Source: Flavobacteriales bacterium UBA2306 (GTDB lineage Bacteria; Bacteroidota; Bacteroidia; Flavobacteriales; Weeksellaceae). Taken from it: a stretch of DNA of 64,000 bases. The DNA lies in the NCBI GenBank assembly GCA_002345565.1, contig DDVS01000002.1:355605-419604 (forward strand), written 5' to 3'. Within the stretch, counting starts at the first letter, position 1. Every line of letters starts with the position of its first letter. Below the pieces are notes generated by a model. That model was not told the origin of the DNA, searched no databases, and saw only the letters and a program-made list of their open reading frames with translations. Positions 34,703 through 42,327 of this stretch are shown in pieces. The position numbers were made by a program, and so were the translations under genes.

Positions 34703-37141
34703 TTGAAAAATTATATTCTCTTAATTCTTTTCTTTTTGCCAGTATTGGCTTTTTCTCAAATTAATCTAAGAGTACTGAACGAAGAAGACGGGAAACCAGT
34801 TTCTGAGGCTCAGGTAACTTATAATAATCAAACCTATCAGACCGATAAAAATGGATTTGTGCGTGTTCCACTTTCGGATTCTGAACAAACTTTAGAGGTT
34901 CAAAAAGAAAACTTCAAAGGTTTTTCTAAAACTATCAAAACATCTCCCAAATCTCAAACAGTCAATGTTCTCTTTTTACCCGCAGTTAATGCTACAGAGA
35001 TTCAGGAGGTTGTTTTTCAAAAGAAAGCAAAATTCAAAACCAATGATATTACTTCGGTAGAGATTTCTGCAAAAGAAGCAAGAGAAGTGGCTTCCTTGGC
35101 AGGTGGAGTAGAAGGTTTGCTAAAAACTTTACCTTCTGTAAACTCCAATGCTGAGTTGAGTTCACAATATATGGTAAGAGGTGGAAGCTATGATGAGAAT
35201 TTAATTTATATTAATGATATCGAACTGTATCGTCCTTTCCTCATCAGAAACTCTTTGCAGGAAGGGATGAGTATCGTGAATCCAGATATGGTTTCTACCA
35301 TCAACTTTTCGGCTGGTGGATTCGAACCAAGATATGGCGATAAAATGTCATCCGCATTGAACATCTATTACAGACAGCCCGAGAAATTCGAAGTTTCCGG
35401 AGAAGCGAGTTTAATTGGCGGAAGATTGACTACTGGTTTTGCATCAAAGGATAAAAAATTCACAGGGTTGATTTCTGGACGTTACAGAAATACCAATCTT
35501 GTTCTTAATACTTTGAATGAAGATACAGATTTCAATCCAAGATATTTTGATTTGCAATCTTATCTTAATTATCAGTTTAATGATAAATGGTCTTTGTCTT
35601 TCTTAGGTTATTTTGCTAAGAACGATTACGAGATGATTCCGAAAGAAAAAGAAGTGGATTTTGGAAGTGTTTTGAGACCTTTGAAACTGACGGTTTTCTA
35701 CAACGGACAAGAAGATGACCAGTACAAAAATATGATGGGAACCGTGAGTGTCAACTTCAAACCAAGTAAAAAGTTGCATTTTTCCCTAGATAATTTTGCT
35801 TATCAGAACAGAGAAAGAGAATATTATTCTTTGGCTTCGGGCTATATTCTAGAAGCTTTTGATGAGGAGGGAAATCCTGTTGCTGGTTATGATGCTGGTG
35901 GGCAGATAGATCACGCTAGAAATGACTTGTTAGTAAGAGTTGCAGGTTCACAATTCAGAACCAAATTCTCTCCAGATGTTAATACAGATATCGAAGTAGG
36001 AGTGAAGTACGAAAGAGAAACCATCAAAGATTTTACCAATGAGTGGCAGTTCGTAGATTCAATTGGTTACAGCAATCCAAGAGATTTTGTAATTCCCGGA
36101 AATCTAGATACCTCTGCACTTAATCTTAAATATTACATTGCTGGACAAAACGATATTAATACAACCAGAGTTTCTGCTTATGCACAATTCTCCAAAAAAT
36201 TCTATTGGGGAAGTAACAGAATCTTCATCAATGGAGGTGCTAGAATCCAGAACTGGAATTTTAACAAAGAGACTTTGTTTAGTCCAAGAGCGCAATTTGC
36301 GATTAAGCCAGATTGGGATATGGATATGTTGTTTCGATTAGCTGGAGGTGTTTATTATCAAGCGCCATTTTATAAAGAGATTAAGGATTTGACAGGAGCT
36401 TTCAATTCTGATATCAAGGCTCAAAAATCTTATCAGATTATCTTGGCGAACGATTATGAATTCCAGATTAAAGAAAGGAATTTCAAATTAATCACCGAAG
36501 CTTACTACAAAAAGATGGAAAATCTGATTCCATATTATATGGATAATGTGAGAGTGAGATATTCTGGTAAAAATAATGCCGAAGGTTATGCTTACGGATT
36601 AGACGCGAGATTATACGGGCAATTTGTTCCTGGAATCGATTCTTATATCTCTGCGAGTTATGCGAGAGTTTATGAAAATATAGATGGGAAAGGTTACATC
36701 CCAAGACCTACAGATCAGCGTTTCCGATTCTCTATGTTCTATCAGGATTATATGCCAAAGTTCCCAAGTATGAGAGTTAATTTGACTTTGACTTATGCTA
36801 GTGGATTGCCTTCTGGAACACCAGTTTTGTTTGATTCAAACGGATTGCCGGATTATTTAGCGGCTTATAGATATCAGAAAACTTTGCCAGCTTACAAAAG
36901 AGTGGATATTGGTTTGACCAAGATTTTTATCGATCAGAAAGATAATAAAGCCAGTGGAGATTTCTGGAGAAACTTTAAAGAACTGACTTTGGGTGTCCAG
37001 ATTTTCAACGCCTTTAATATCAATAATACCATAGCTAATCAATGGATTACAGATGTTAATTCGCCTGCTTCTGGTTATTATCCTGTTCCGGTAAGATTAA
37101 CAGGGCGTTTCTTCAATGTAACACTTAATTTTAAACTCTAA
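34703..37141 (+). CDS. TonB-dependent receptor with N-terminal carboxypeptidase-like domain
   Basis: An 812-aa outer-membrane transporter. It starts at a TTG giving a good signal peptide (MKNYILLILFFLPVLAFSQ). Residues 22-95 form a CarboxypepD_reg-like beta domain (RVLNEEDGKPVSEAQVTYNN). The plug follows (about 115-220: LLKTLPSVNSNAELSSQYMV, RGGSYDENLIYINDIELYRP), then a 22-strand-type barrel ending in FFNVTLNFKL. No substrate is evident. No SusD-like partner is adjacent, so it is not a SusCD pair. A small membrane gene follows after 3 bp. Confidence 0.9.
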   Translation: MKNYILLILFFLPVLAFSQINLRVLNEEDGKPVSEAQVTYNNQTYQTDKNGFVRVPLSDSEQTLEVQKENFKGFSKTIKTSPKSQTVNVLFLPAVNATEIQEVVFQKKAKFKTNDITSVEISAKEAREVASLAGGVEGLLKTLPSVNSNAELSSQYMVRGGSYDENLIYINDIELYRPFLIRNSLQEGMSIVNPDMVSTINFSAGGFEPRYGDKMSSALNIYYRQPEKFEVSGEASLIGGRLTTGFASKDKKFTGLISGRYRNTNLVLNTLNEDTDFNPRYFDLQSYLNYQFNDKWSLSFLGYFAKNDYEMIPKEKEVDFGSVLRPLKLTVFYNGQEDDQYKNMMGTVSVNFKPSKKLHFSLDNFAYQNREREYYSLASGYILEAFDEEGNPVAGYDAGGQIDHARNDLLVRVAGSQFRTKFSPDVNTDIEVGVKYERETIKDFTNEWQFVDSIGYSNPRDFVIPGNLDTSALNLKYYIAGQNDINTTRVSAYAQFSKKFYWGSNRIFINGGARIQNWNFNKETLFSPRAQFAIKPDWDMDMLFRLAGGVYYQAPFYKEIKDLTGAFNSDIKAQKSYQIILANDYEFQIKERNFKLITEAYYKKMENLIPYYMDNVRVRYSGKNNAEGYAYGLDARLYGQFVPGIDSYISASYARVYENIDGKGYIPRPTDQRFRFSMFYQDYMPKFPSMRVNLTLTYASGLPSGTPVLFDSNGLPDYLAAYRYQKTLPAYKRVDIGLTKIFIDQKDNKASGDFWRNFKELTLGVQIFNAFNINNTIANQWITDVNSPASGYYPVPVRLTGRFFNVTLNFKL

Positions 37142-37144
37142 ACG

Positions 37145-37402
37145 ATGAAATCAAAAAGCATTAAACCACCTTCAGAACTCACGGATGAAGAATTATTGAA
37201 AAATGTGAAATTGACTAAATCGGTTTTGCTGTCTTTCTCAGTGATTTTTGTTTTGCTTTTGGCGAGTTGTCTGTACATAACGATTACCAGAGGATTTGGT
37301 GTGTTTTCTGTCCTGCCATTGACGTTTTTTCCCATTTTGATCACCAATATCATCACACATAGAAAAATGGCGGATGAAGCCAGGAAGAGAAATCTGATTT
37401 AA
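37145..37402 (+). CDS. Small two-helix membrane protein after the receptor
   Basis: An 85-aa protein, starting 3 bp after the receptor stop and so probably translationally coupled. It has a polar N-terminus (ELTDEELLKNVKLTK), two hydrophobic helices and a basic tail (RKMADEARKRNLI). I do not recognise the family. A role beside the receptor is inference from position only. Confidence 0.7.
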   Translation: MKSKSIKPPSELTDEELLKNVKLTKSVLLSFSVIFVLLLASCLYITITRGFGVFSVLPLTFFPILITNIITHRKMADEARKRNLI

Positions 37403-37423
37403 AATATTTTTGATTTATTATAG

Positions 37424-37455
37424 AAAACAAGCTTCCGGTTCTGGAAGCTTGTTTT
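37424..37455 (+). terminator. Intrinsic terminator after the receptor operon
   Basis: AAAACAAGCTTCC and GGAAGCTTGTTTT arms with a six-base loop. Confidence 0.88.
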
Positions 37456-37465
37456 GTTTATTAAA

Positions 37466-37547
37466 GGTGCGAAGCACCAAAATGTTGGTAGAAAAAACAT
37501 ACAAATTTAAGAAAGAGAGGTGCGAAACACCGACATCTCGGTTAGAA
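37466..37547. repeat. Two direct copies of a GGTGCGAAGCACC unit
   Basis: Copy one (from about 37466) reads GGTGCGAAGCACC then a less conserved tail with GGTAGAAA. Copy two (from about 37518) reads GGTGCGAAACACC with the tail GGTTAGAAA. The units are about 30 bp, 52 bp apart, and the first contains a perfect 13-base palindrome. They fill the gap between the receptor operon and the convergent NlpC/P60 gene. Confidence 0.8.
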
Positions 37548-38258
37548 ATAAGATCTAATGAATCTCAATTTATGCGTATGCTTATTTTGATCTTTATTGA
37601 ATATTCCTGATGAATCCAGACTATCAATTCTCACTTTTCCGTGTGCGTGAATAATTTTTTGATCAGCCAAAATAATCCCAACGTGATGGATTCTCCCTTC
37701 TGAGTTTTCAAAAAATGCCAAATCGCCAGGTTTCGCTTCTTCGATAAAAGTTAAAGCATCACCAATTTCAGCTTGTTGATAAGTATCTCTTGGGATTTTA
37801 ATACCGTGAATTTTATAAATGATTTGCGTAAAACCACTACAGTCGATTCCAAAAAAGCTTTTTCCGCCCCATAAATAAGGAACATTCAGAAATTCTTTAG
37901 CACAATTCACAATACTTTCGCTGAGGTCTGCGCCACGCGTTGGAGAAATAGGATCAAAAGAAACTTCTGAACCAATAGAAACCAATGTTCTGCCATTTTC
38001 CAACATTGCAGATTGGAAAGGTTCTTTCACAAGATTGACTTTTCTTGATGACAAAAATTCGTCTGAAACAGGAGAGATTTGTTTCGTGTCCATCCAAGCT
38101 TCGTAGTTGTCGTAATGGGTTTTTATTTTCGTCCAATTATCTTTAACTTCCAGAATATCCGCAGATTCTCCGTAAAGAAGCTGCGATACAATTTCGCTTT
38201 TGTCAGAACCTTCGGCTCTCATTGGAGCAATGGAAACATTACAAATGCCTTTTGTCAT
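37542..38258 (-). CDS. NlpC/P60 (C40) peptidase with SH3-like domain
   Basis: A 238-aa protein. The N-terminal part (about 1-75) is SH3-like (NVSIAPMRAEGSDKSEIVSQ). The C-terminal part is NlpC/P60 with Cys in GIDCSGFTQ (about 140), His in HHVGI (about 191) and a second His in IHAHGKV. The family cuts cell-wall peptides. No signal peptide is visible, so it may act on recycled muropeptides inside the cell. I chose the ATG at 38256-38258 over an upstream TTG. Confidence 0.88.
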   Translation of the reverse strand: MTKGICNVSIAPMRAEGSDKSEIVSQLLYGESADILEVKDNWTKIKTHYDNYEAWMDTKQISPVSDEFLSSRKVNLVKEPFQSAMLENGRTLVSIGSEVSFDPISPTRGADLSESIVNCAKEFLNVPYLWGGKSFFGIDCSGFTQIIYKIHGIKIPRDTYQQAEIGDALTFIEEAKPGDLAFFENSEGRIHHVGIILADQKIIHAHGKVRIDSLDSSGIFNKDQNKHTHKLRFIRSYF

Positions 38259-38288
38259 TTCAATCAATTATGAATTTAAAAATACGAA

Positions 38289-38936
38289 TTATTTCTTTCT
38301 AATCAAGTGTAATCCGTCTCGCAAAGGTAAGATTAGATTTTCGAAATCCGGATCTTCTGCGATGATTTTGTTAACCAATTTGATTTGCTCGGTCTGTTTA
38401 TCTTTTGGATTGTTTTCAAGTACTTTCCCATACCACAGAACGTTATCAATCAAAATAATACTTCCTGAACGGAGATTTGGTTTAATGAGTTTCAGATATT
38501 CCAAATAGCTTTCTTTATCTGCATCAATGAAAATCAAATCCCAAATTTTATCCAGTTTCTTGATTTCTTCTTTCGCGTCCCCTAAAATAAATTCGATTTG
38601 CTCTTTGTAATCACTTTCTGCAAAATATTTTTTAGGAATGTAAGCTAAATCCTCATTCTTGTCAATTGTATAGATTTTACCGTCTTTCGGTAAACCTTCT
38701 GCCATACTCAAAGCGGCGTAGCCTGTAAATGTTCCGATTTCCAAAGCATTTTTTGGTTGGATGATATGCGACAGAATACTTAACAAACGACCTTGCAGAT
38801 AGCCCGAAATCATATGTGGCTGTGTGGTCTTTTGGTAAGTTTCTTTTCTTAATTTTTTTAGAATCGCTGGTTCTTCGGATGCTGTTTCTTCCAGATAGCG
38901 ATCCATTTCTTTGTCTATTTCTTCGAAGTAGCTCAT
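38289..38936 (-). CDS. SAM-dependent O-methyltransferase
   Basis: A 215-aa class I methyltransferase of the caffeoyl-CoA/catechol type (Methyltransf_3). Motifs: ALEIGTFTGYAALSMAEGL (about 62), IDKNED, LIFIDADKESYLEYL (about 132) and IDNVLWYGKV. The metal-binding Asp/Asn positions (DAD, DN) are kept. The substrate is unknown; homologs are widespread in Flavobacteriia. It lies 30 bp upstream of the NlpC/P60 gene on the same strand. Confidence 0.88.
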   Translation of the reverse strand: MSYFEEIDKEMDRYLEETASEEPAILKKLRKETYQKTTQPHMISGYLQGRLLSILSHIIQPKNALEIGTFTGYAALSMAEGLPKDGKIYTIDKNEDLAYIPKKYFAESDYKEQIEFILGDAKEEIKKLDKIWDLIFIDADKESYLEYLKLIKPNLRSGSIILIDNVLWYGKVLENNPKDKQTEQIKLVNKIIAEDPDFENLILPLRDGLHLIRKK

Positions 38937-39126
38937 TTTTTAATAGATGATGAATGTTTGGTAATAAGTGTTTTTTAATTTATCCAATGAATTAAAACAG
39001 TGTAGTAAATAATTATAGATAAGTTAATAGACAAAAATAATAAATTAAAAATTTTTGAAATAGTAAATAATTTATCATTGTAATTTCTAAAAATTAATTT
39101 TAAAATATACGCAATAAGTAAGGAAT

Positions 39127-39372
39127 CTAAAATAATATATAGCCAATTAGAAAACCATAATTAAAGTCGTTTAGAAGAAATCCAAATGGAAATTTGACAA
39201 TATTTAGAATAATAAAAGCGATTTTAACATCCCAATCCATAGAATATAAACCAAATTTTTCTGTGGACGTTAAGCTATCTTCGTAATCTAATAGCCAAAG
39301 TGCACTTATAATAAAAGATAAAAAATAATTTAGAATATAAAGTGAGTAGTAAGGCTTAAAATATTTTAGCAT
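39127..39372 (-). CDS. Small membrane protein, hypothetical, in an AT-rich island
   Basis: An 81-aa protein with two or three hydrophobic stretches (YILNYFLSFIISALWLL, then IAFIILNIVKFPFGFLL). It is surrounded by unusually AT-rich DNA (38940-39126), in which I see no other feature. No family is recognised. It may be a recent acquisition or a decaying gene. Confidence 0.45.
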   Translation of the reverse strand: MLKYFKPYYSLYILNYFLSFIISALWLLDYEDSLTSTEKFGLYSMDWDVKIAFIILNIVKFPFGFLLNDFNYGFLIGYILF

Positions 39373-39419
39373 TATTAGTTTTAGTCAAATTTACAGTTTC
39401 TAGAAGAATTTGATAAAAA

Positions 39420-39450
39420 AACCTTCAAGGATTCAAAATCCTTGAAGGTT
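39420..39450 (-). terminator. Intrinsic terminator for the OmpA lipoprotein gene
   Basis: AACCTTCAAGGATT and AATCCTTGAAGGTT form a perfect 14-bp stem with a three-base loop; a T-run follows on the minus strand. Confidence 0.88.
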
Positions 39451-39480
39451 TAAGCTATTCGCCAAAAGCAATTTGCGAAA

Positions 39481-40317
39481 TTATTTCTTAACCGGAGCGA
39501 TATCCATCAATTTCATAAACTCATCCAATTTTGGCATAATGATGATTTCCGTTCTACGGTTTTCACCTCTTCCAGAAACTGAAGCGTTTGTAGTCTTAGG
39601 ATTGTATTCTCCTCTACCACCAGCTGTAATTCTGTTAGGGTTTACGCCAAACTGATTCTGCAATACTTTTGCAACGGAAGTCGCTCTCAAAGCAGAAAGT
39701 TCCCAATTGTCTCTTGGAGAATTGTTGCTGTTCAACGGCGAGTTGTCTGTGTTACCTTCGATCAAAACGCTGTAAGTATCATAATCGTTGATTACTTTTG
39801 CAACTTTCGCTAAAACATCGGCAGCCGCTGGCTGAATGTCATATTTTCCAACTTGATAAAGCATTTTGTCTGATAACGAAATCAATACCACACCTTTCAA
39901 TACTTTCACATCTACATCTTGGTCTGCAACGTTGTCAAGAGAACGTTTTAGTTTATTAGATAAAGCCAAATTCAAACTATCGTTTTTGCTTTTTCCAGAA
40001 ATCAATTGCTTGATGTAAGCATTTGATGCATTGATTTCTCCAACCAACTTATCAATATTTGCAGAACCTTTTCCTGCATTAGATAAACAAGCGTCCAAAC
40101 TAGATTTAAGCGCATTGTTTTGTCCAACTAGCAAGTCATTCTGACCTTTAAGAGAAGAGTTTTCTCCTTTTAAGTCTTGGATTTGACGCATTCTTTCACC
40201 TGCATCTTCGATACATTGTTTGTAATTCAGATTAAGTGCATCGAATTTTTTTTGGCTGACACAAGATGCAAGAGAAAGTCCCATTGCAGTAATTGTCAAA
40301 ATTTTAAATAATCTCAT
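39481..40317 (-). CDS. OmpA-family lipoprotein
   Basis: A 278-aa protein with a lipobox (LSLASC near residue 19), an N-terminal coiled-coil region (about 40-110, many QNDLLVGQNNALKSS-type heptads) and a C-terminal OmpA domain (about 140-270). The peptidoglycan-binding residues are visible in LIEGNTDNSPL, ALRATSVAKVL and GRGENRRTEIII. It should tether the outer membrane to the cell wall. A divergent -7 box pair is found upstream. A perfect terminator follows. Confidence 0.92.
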   Translation of the reverse strand: MRLFKILTITAMGLSLASCVSQKKFDALNLNYKQCIEDAGERMRQIQDLKGENSSLKGQNDLLVGQNNALKSSLDACLSNAGKGSANIDKLVGEINASNAYIKQLISGKSKNDSLNLALSNKLKRSLDNVADQDVDVKVLKGVVLISLSDKMLYQVGKYDIQPAAADVLAKVAKVINDYDTYSVLIEGNTDNSPLNSNNSPRDNWELSALRATSVAKVLQNQFGVNPNRITAGGRGEYNPKTTNASVSGRGENRRTEIIIMPKLDEFMKLMDIAPVKK

Positions 40318-40395
40318 AGTAAATATTTATTTGTTTTTAATTGATAATTTGGAATCGCACAAGCGACTTCATAATTATTAGTTTTTTTATGGTTT

Positions 40396-40403
40396 CAAAA
40401 GTA
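40396..40403 (-). promoter_or_regulatory. -7 box for the OmpA lipoprotein gene
   Basis: TACTTTTG on the minus strand. The divergent box for tilS lies only 14 bp away. Confidence 0.45.
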
Positions 40404-40417
40404 AGAATTAATAACTG

Positions 40418-40425
40418 TATCTTTG
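40418..40425 (+). promoter_or_regulatory. -7 box for tilS
   Basis: TATCTTTG on the plus strand, 32 bp upstream of the GTG start of tilS. Confidence 0.45.
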
Positions 40426-40456
40426 CTGATATAACTTAGTATTTCGTTATAAAATT

Positions 40457-41767
40457 GTGTTAAGTATATTAAAATTTCAAAACGTTCTAGAGCAATTGCT
40501 CAGCCAATCACAACAAAAAACATACCTTTTGGCTGTAAGTGGAGGTGTTGACTCGATGGTTTTGGCTGATTTTTTTCAGGTTTCGGGTTTAAATTTTCAT
40601 ATAGCGCACATCAACTATCATCTTCGTAATGAGGATTCTAACTTAGACCAGAAAGTCGTTTCTGACTTTTGCGAAAAACATAAAATTCCTTTCCATTTAT
40701 ATGAAGTTTCGGAAAATGATAATCAACCGAAAAATTCTATTCAAAATTGGGCAAGAGAATTACGATATCGTTTTTTTAGAGAAATTCAGGAAAAAGAAAA
40801 TCTTGATTTTTTAGTCACGGCGCATCATCTGAATGACCAATTGGAAACGTTTATCATTAATCTTTCTAAAGCTTCCGGAATACAAGGGTTGAGTGGAATT
40901 CCTGCCAATGAAAATGGAATTATTCGTCCGCTTCTTGATTTTTCTAAGGACGAAATTTATGATTTTGCAAAACAGAATCAAATCGAATTTCGTGAAGATA
41001 AATCCAATCAAAAAACAGACTATTTAAGGAATAAAATCCGACACCACATTGTTCCGGAATTAGAAAAAATCAATTTGGATTTTCTATCTAATTTTTCAAA
41101 AAGCATCAATTATATTAATCAATCTAAAGATTTTATTAATCAATATGTTGACGATAAAATTGAAATTCTAAAGATAAATTCTTCGGGAAATCAAGTCGTT
41201 ATTAATAAAGAAAAATTCTCTGAAGAATCTGAGTTGATTCGATATGAGATTTTGAAAAGATTTGGTTTTACAGATGAGAACGAAATGCAAAAAGTTCTGA
41301 CTGCACAAACAGGAAGCTCATTTTTTAATTCTGAATTTCAATTAATCATCAATAGAAACGAGTTGATTTTTGAAAAGAAAAAAGAACAAAGAGGAAAGAA
41401 TAAAGACGAAATATTTTTAGAAATTAAAGAAAATCAAATCATTATTCCTAAAAATATTAAAAAAGAAATCCAAGAATTTGGCAATTGTTTTTGGAAAATC
41501 GATAAGCAAAAAGTTCAATTGCCTCTGAAATTGAGAAAGAAACAAGAAGGCGATTTGTTTTTTCCTATTGGAATGATTGGTAAAAAGAAAATTTCGAAGT
41601 TTTTTAAGGATGAAAAATTGTCTATTTTAGCCAAGCAAAAAATCTGGCTTCTTTGTGATGCTGATGAACAAATCTTAGGTGTGTTACCTTTTCGCCAAGA
41701 CGGAAGATTTTCATCAGATAAATCATCAGATTATTTGGAAGTTAGAGTTAACCACATAGGCACATAG
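40457..41767 (+). CDS. tilS: tRNA(Ile)-lysidine synthase
   Basis: A 436-aa enzyme that changes the wobble C of tRNA-Ile(CAU) to lysidine. The PP-loop SGGVDSM sits near residue 26; HINYHLR and TAHHLNDQLETFIINLSKAS follow; the C-terminal domain (about 350-436, KLRKKQEGDLFFPIGM) is present. The start appears to be GTG. The last codons (VNHIGT) and the stop TAG are encoded by the left arm of an inverted repeat (41750-41767), so the repeat has replaced or extended the natural C-terminus. Confidence 0.93.
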   Translation: MLSILKFQNVLEQLLSQSQQKTYLLAVSGGVDSMVLADFFQVSGLNFHIAHINYHLRNEDSNLDQKVVSDFCEKHKIPFHLYEVSENDNQPKNSIQNWARELRYRFFREIQEKENLDFLVTAHHLNDQLETFIINLSKASGIQGLSGIPANENGIIRPLLDFSKDEIYDFAKQNQIEFREDKSNQKTDYLRNKIRHHIVPELEKINLDFLSNFSKSINYINQSKDFINQYVDDKIEILKINSSGNQVVINKEKFSEESELIRYEILKRFGFTDENEMQKVLTAQTGSSFFNSEFQLIINRNELIFEKKKEQRGKNKDEIFLEIKENQIIIPKNIKKEIQEFGNCFWKIDKQKVQLPLKLRKKQEGDLFFPIGMIGKKKISKFFKDEKLSILAKQKIWLLCDADEQILGVLPFRQDGRFSSDKSSDYLEVRVNHIGT

Positions 41768-41797
41768 CTTAATTTCTTTCTATGTGTCTATGTGGTT
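41750..41797. repeat. Hairpin element A, left of the GxxExxY gene
   Basis: Left arm AACCACATAGGCACATAG (41750-41767) and right arm CTATGTGTCTATGTGGTT (41780-41797) pair along 18 positions with one G-T wobble around a 12-base loop. Each arm is two CACATAG (or CTATGTG) units with 8-bp period. The left arm overlaps the tilS stop codon. Confidence 0.92.
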
Positions 41798-41817
41798 GAA
41801 AATTAAGATTAAATAGA

Positions 41818-42222
41818 ATGACTCAAAAACAAATAACAGAATTGACTTATAAAATTTTGGGAGCTTATATCGAAGTTCATAAAACTTTAGGTCCTGGTTT
41901 GTTAGAGATTGTTTATCATAAAGCATTAAAAGAAGAATTTCGGATTCAAAATATAAATTATAAATCTGAATTTATTATTCCTGTGAAATATAAAGACATT
42001 GATTTAAACTGTGGTTTCCAATGTGACTTCATTGTAGAAGATTCAATTGTTATCGAAATTAAATCAGTTAAAGAATTTCACGATATTCATAAAGCTCAGA
42101 TTCTTAATTATATGAATCTTTTGAAAGTTCCAAAAGGAATTTTGGTAAATTTCAATGTAACCAATATTTTTAAAGAAGGACAACAGACTTTTGTGAATAA
42201 ATATTACGAACAATTAAATTAA
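41818..42222 (+). CDS. GxxExxY protein, Cas4/RecB-like nuclease fold
   Basis: A 134-aa protein with the family signature GLLEIVY (residues 27-33, G-x-x-E-x-x-Y). It also has residues expected of a PD-(D/E)xK nuclease: E30, D70 (QCDF), E80-x-K82 (IEIKS) and a QxxxY motif (Q94-ILN-Y98) as in Cas4/RecB. The active site therefore looks intact. The family has no established function. The gene sits between two related hairpin repeats (41750-41797 and 42227-42314), starting 20 bp after one and ending 4 bp before the other. I infer a link between the nuclease and the repeats. Confidence 0.85.
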   Translation: MTQKQITELTYKILGAYIEVHKTLGPGLLEIVYHKALKEEFRIQNINYKSEFIIPVKYKDIDLNCGFQCDFIVEDSIVIEIKSVKEFHDIHKAQILNYMNLLKVPKGILVNFNVTNIFKEGQQTFVNKYYEQLN

Positions 42223-42226
42223 ACTG

Positions 42227-42314
42227 AACCACATATACACATAGTATTCCGAGGTATCTATTTTACCTTTATTTATAATATTTTAAAAAGAAAATCTATT
42301 GTGCCTATGTGGTT
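42227..42314. repeat. Hairpin element B, right of the GxxExxY gene
   Basis: Left arm AACCACATATACACATAG (42227-42244) and right arm CTATTGTGCCTATGTGGTT (42296-42314), imperfectly complementary and separated by 51 bases. The arms are the same sequence family as element A. The next gene (dsbD-like) starts 14 bp after it. Confidence 0.88.
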
Positions 42315-42327
42315 AAAACTAAATAAA

